The position numbers and the translations under genes are program-made. Positions 33,630 through 34,180 of a stretch of 34,180 bases of DNA are shown here, piece by piece. The stretch is from Chloromonas sp. AAM2 (lineage: Eukaryota; Chlorophyta; Chlorophyceae; Chlamydomonadales; Chlamydomonadaceae), in NCBI GenBank assembly GCA_004335635.1, contig QAXH01005201.1, positions 6,204-40,383 on the forward strand. The letters run 5' to 3'. Each line of letters opens with the position of its first letter. The first letter of the stretch is position 1. The notes beneath the pieces were generated by a model. It was not told where the DNA came from. It ran no database searches and saw only the letters and a list, made by a program, of their open reading frames with translations.

Positions 33630-33846
33630 AGATCTGCAGGACACGTATGCATCATTGCGCATTGAACTCAAATGCAATCATCACCTTGCATAGATTACCA
33701 GATCAATGACTAGAGTACTCTGGTGTGCCATGGTGTCATGAGGCGTTTGACAGTCATCAGTCCCAACATGGTGACGGCGGAGATGCACAAGACAAAAGTC
33801 TACACCATGTAGGTAACGCACGCCCTGCATAACCTGCATAACAAGA

Positions 33847-34158
33847 ATGGCACCACCTGCATCATCCAACAGCGCCTCCAGGAAGAAGAAGAGACCCACT
33901 ATGTCAGACGAAGCAGCAAAAGTGCCTGCACTGGACGAAGGGCATATGCCACCCCCCAATGCACCTCCACTGGCAGAGCGACCAAGAAGGGAGAATCTGC
34001 GACAGGCTGTGGGACGTCTCCGTGCGCAACACACCAGGTTGCTCAAGAGAGTGAAGCAGTGGAACACTTGGTGGCGACTTACATTACCGACTTCTGAGGT
34101 ATACAGGTCAGGCGCGTCACACACCCGTTTGTCTTTTGACACTGTAGTTCATGTCTAG
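33847..34158 (+). CDS. Hypothetical basic protein, 103 codons
   Basis: A true ATG in fair context (AAGAATGG) opens 103 codons. The N-terminal third has SRKKKRP, a possible nuclear-localisation-type basic run. A Pro-rich part follows (MPPPNAPPLAERP), then a basic helix (LRQAVGRLRAQHTRLLKRV). A donor GTATAC after LPTSE (about 34098) could end the exon, because the last 20 codons run into the dispersed repeat at 34131. No family was recognised. Composition looks coding, but the repeat setting suggests a mobile-element origin is possible. Confidence 0.35.
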   Translation: MAPPASSNSASRKKKRPTMSDEAAKVPALDEGHMPPPNAPPLAERPRRENLRQAVGRLRAQHTRLLKRVKQWNTWWRLTLPTSEVYRSGASHTRLSFDTVVHV

Positions 34159-34180
34159 TCCTGGTTTGCTGTCCCAGAAG
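34131..34180. repeat. Dispersed repeat, copy 2 (pair with 32886-32933)
   Basis: It shares GTCTTTTGACACT, AGTTC and TTTGCTGTCCCAGAAG with copy 1 and is cut by the window edge. Confidence 0.75.

Overview
This is nuclear DNA from a green alga, most likely of the Chlamydomonadales. Four protein genes can be read as chains of short, GC-rich exons with GT-AG introns and matching phases. Their products are a class VIII-type myosin, a PsbP-domain protein of the photosynthetic machinery, a crystallin-J1-like ADP-ribosylglycohydrolase and an unrecognised membrane protein. TGTAA motifs, the usual poly(A) signal of volvocine algae, lie downstream of two of the genes. No bacterial-style operon, rRNA, tRNA or CRISPR array was seen. 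The species cannot be fixed; an organelle-like GC palindrome cluster near 26.3 kb hints at Haematococcus or a relative, but only weakly.

Layout. 1-70: three copies of a 23-bp tandem repeat at the window edge. 323-3168 (minus): ADP-ribosylglycohydrolase-like gene, eight exons. 3169-4522: intergenic, between two divergent genes. 4523-20758 (plus): myosin gene, about 35 exons and about 1513 residues, with SH3-like domain, motor, four IQ motifs, a long low-complexity tail and a class VIII-like C-terminus. 20759-23838: mostly non-coding, with a fragment of a Polinton/Maverick-type family B DNA polymerase. 23839-28591 (plus): PsbP-domain gene whose first coding exon is not resolved. It includes a 12-nt micro-exon, a 16-bp minisatellite in one intron and a hAT-like MITE with an 8-bp target duplication in another. 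28882-31686 (minus, 5' end unresolved, possibly reaching 32336): gene with an 11-residue amphipathic repeat followed by hydrophobic segments. 32.8-34.2 kb: repeat-rich, with a second copy of the polymerase fragment, several dispersed repeat pairs and two low-confidence ORFs.

The genes show no shared pathway. The glycohydrolase and myosin genes are head to head; the PsbP-domain gene and the membrane-protein gene are tail to tail. The least ordinary items are the 11-mer repeat membrane protein, which has a possible soluble isoform, the MITE, the duplicated polymerase fragment and the 12-nt exon. Exon models come from reading splice signals and phase by eye. They are strongest where conserved motifs cross a junction and weakest at 5' ends.
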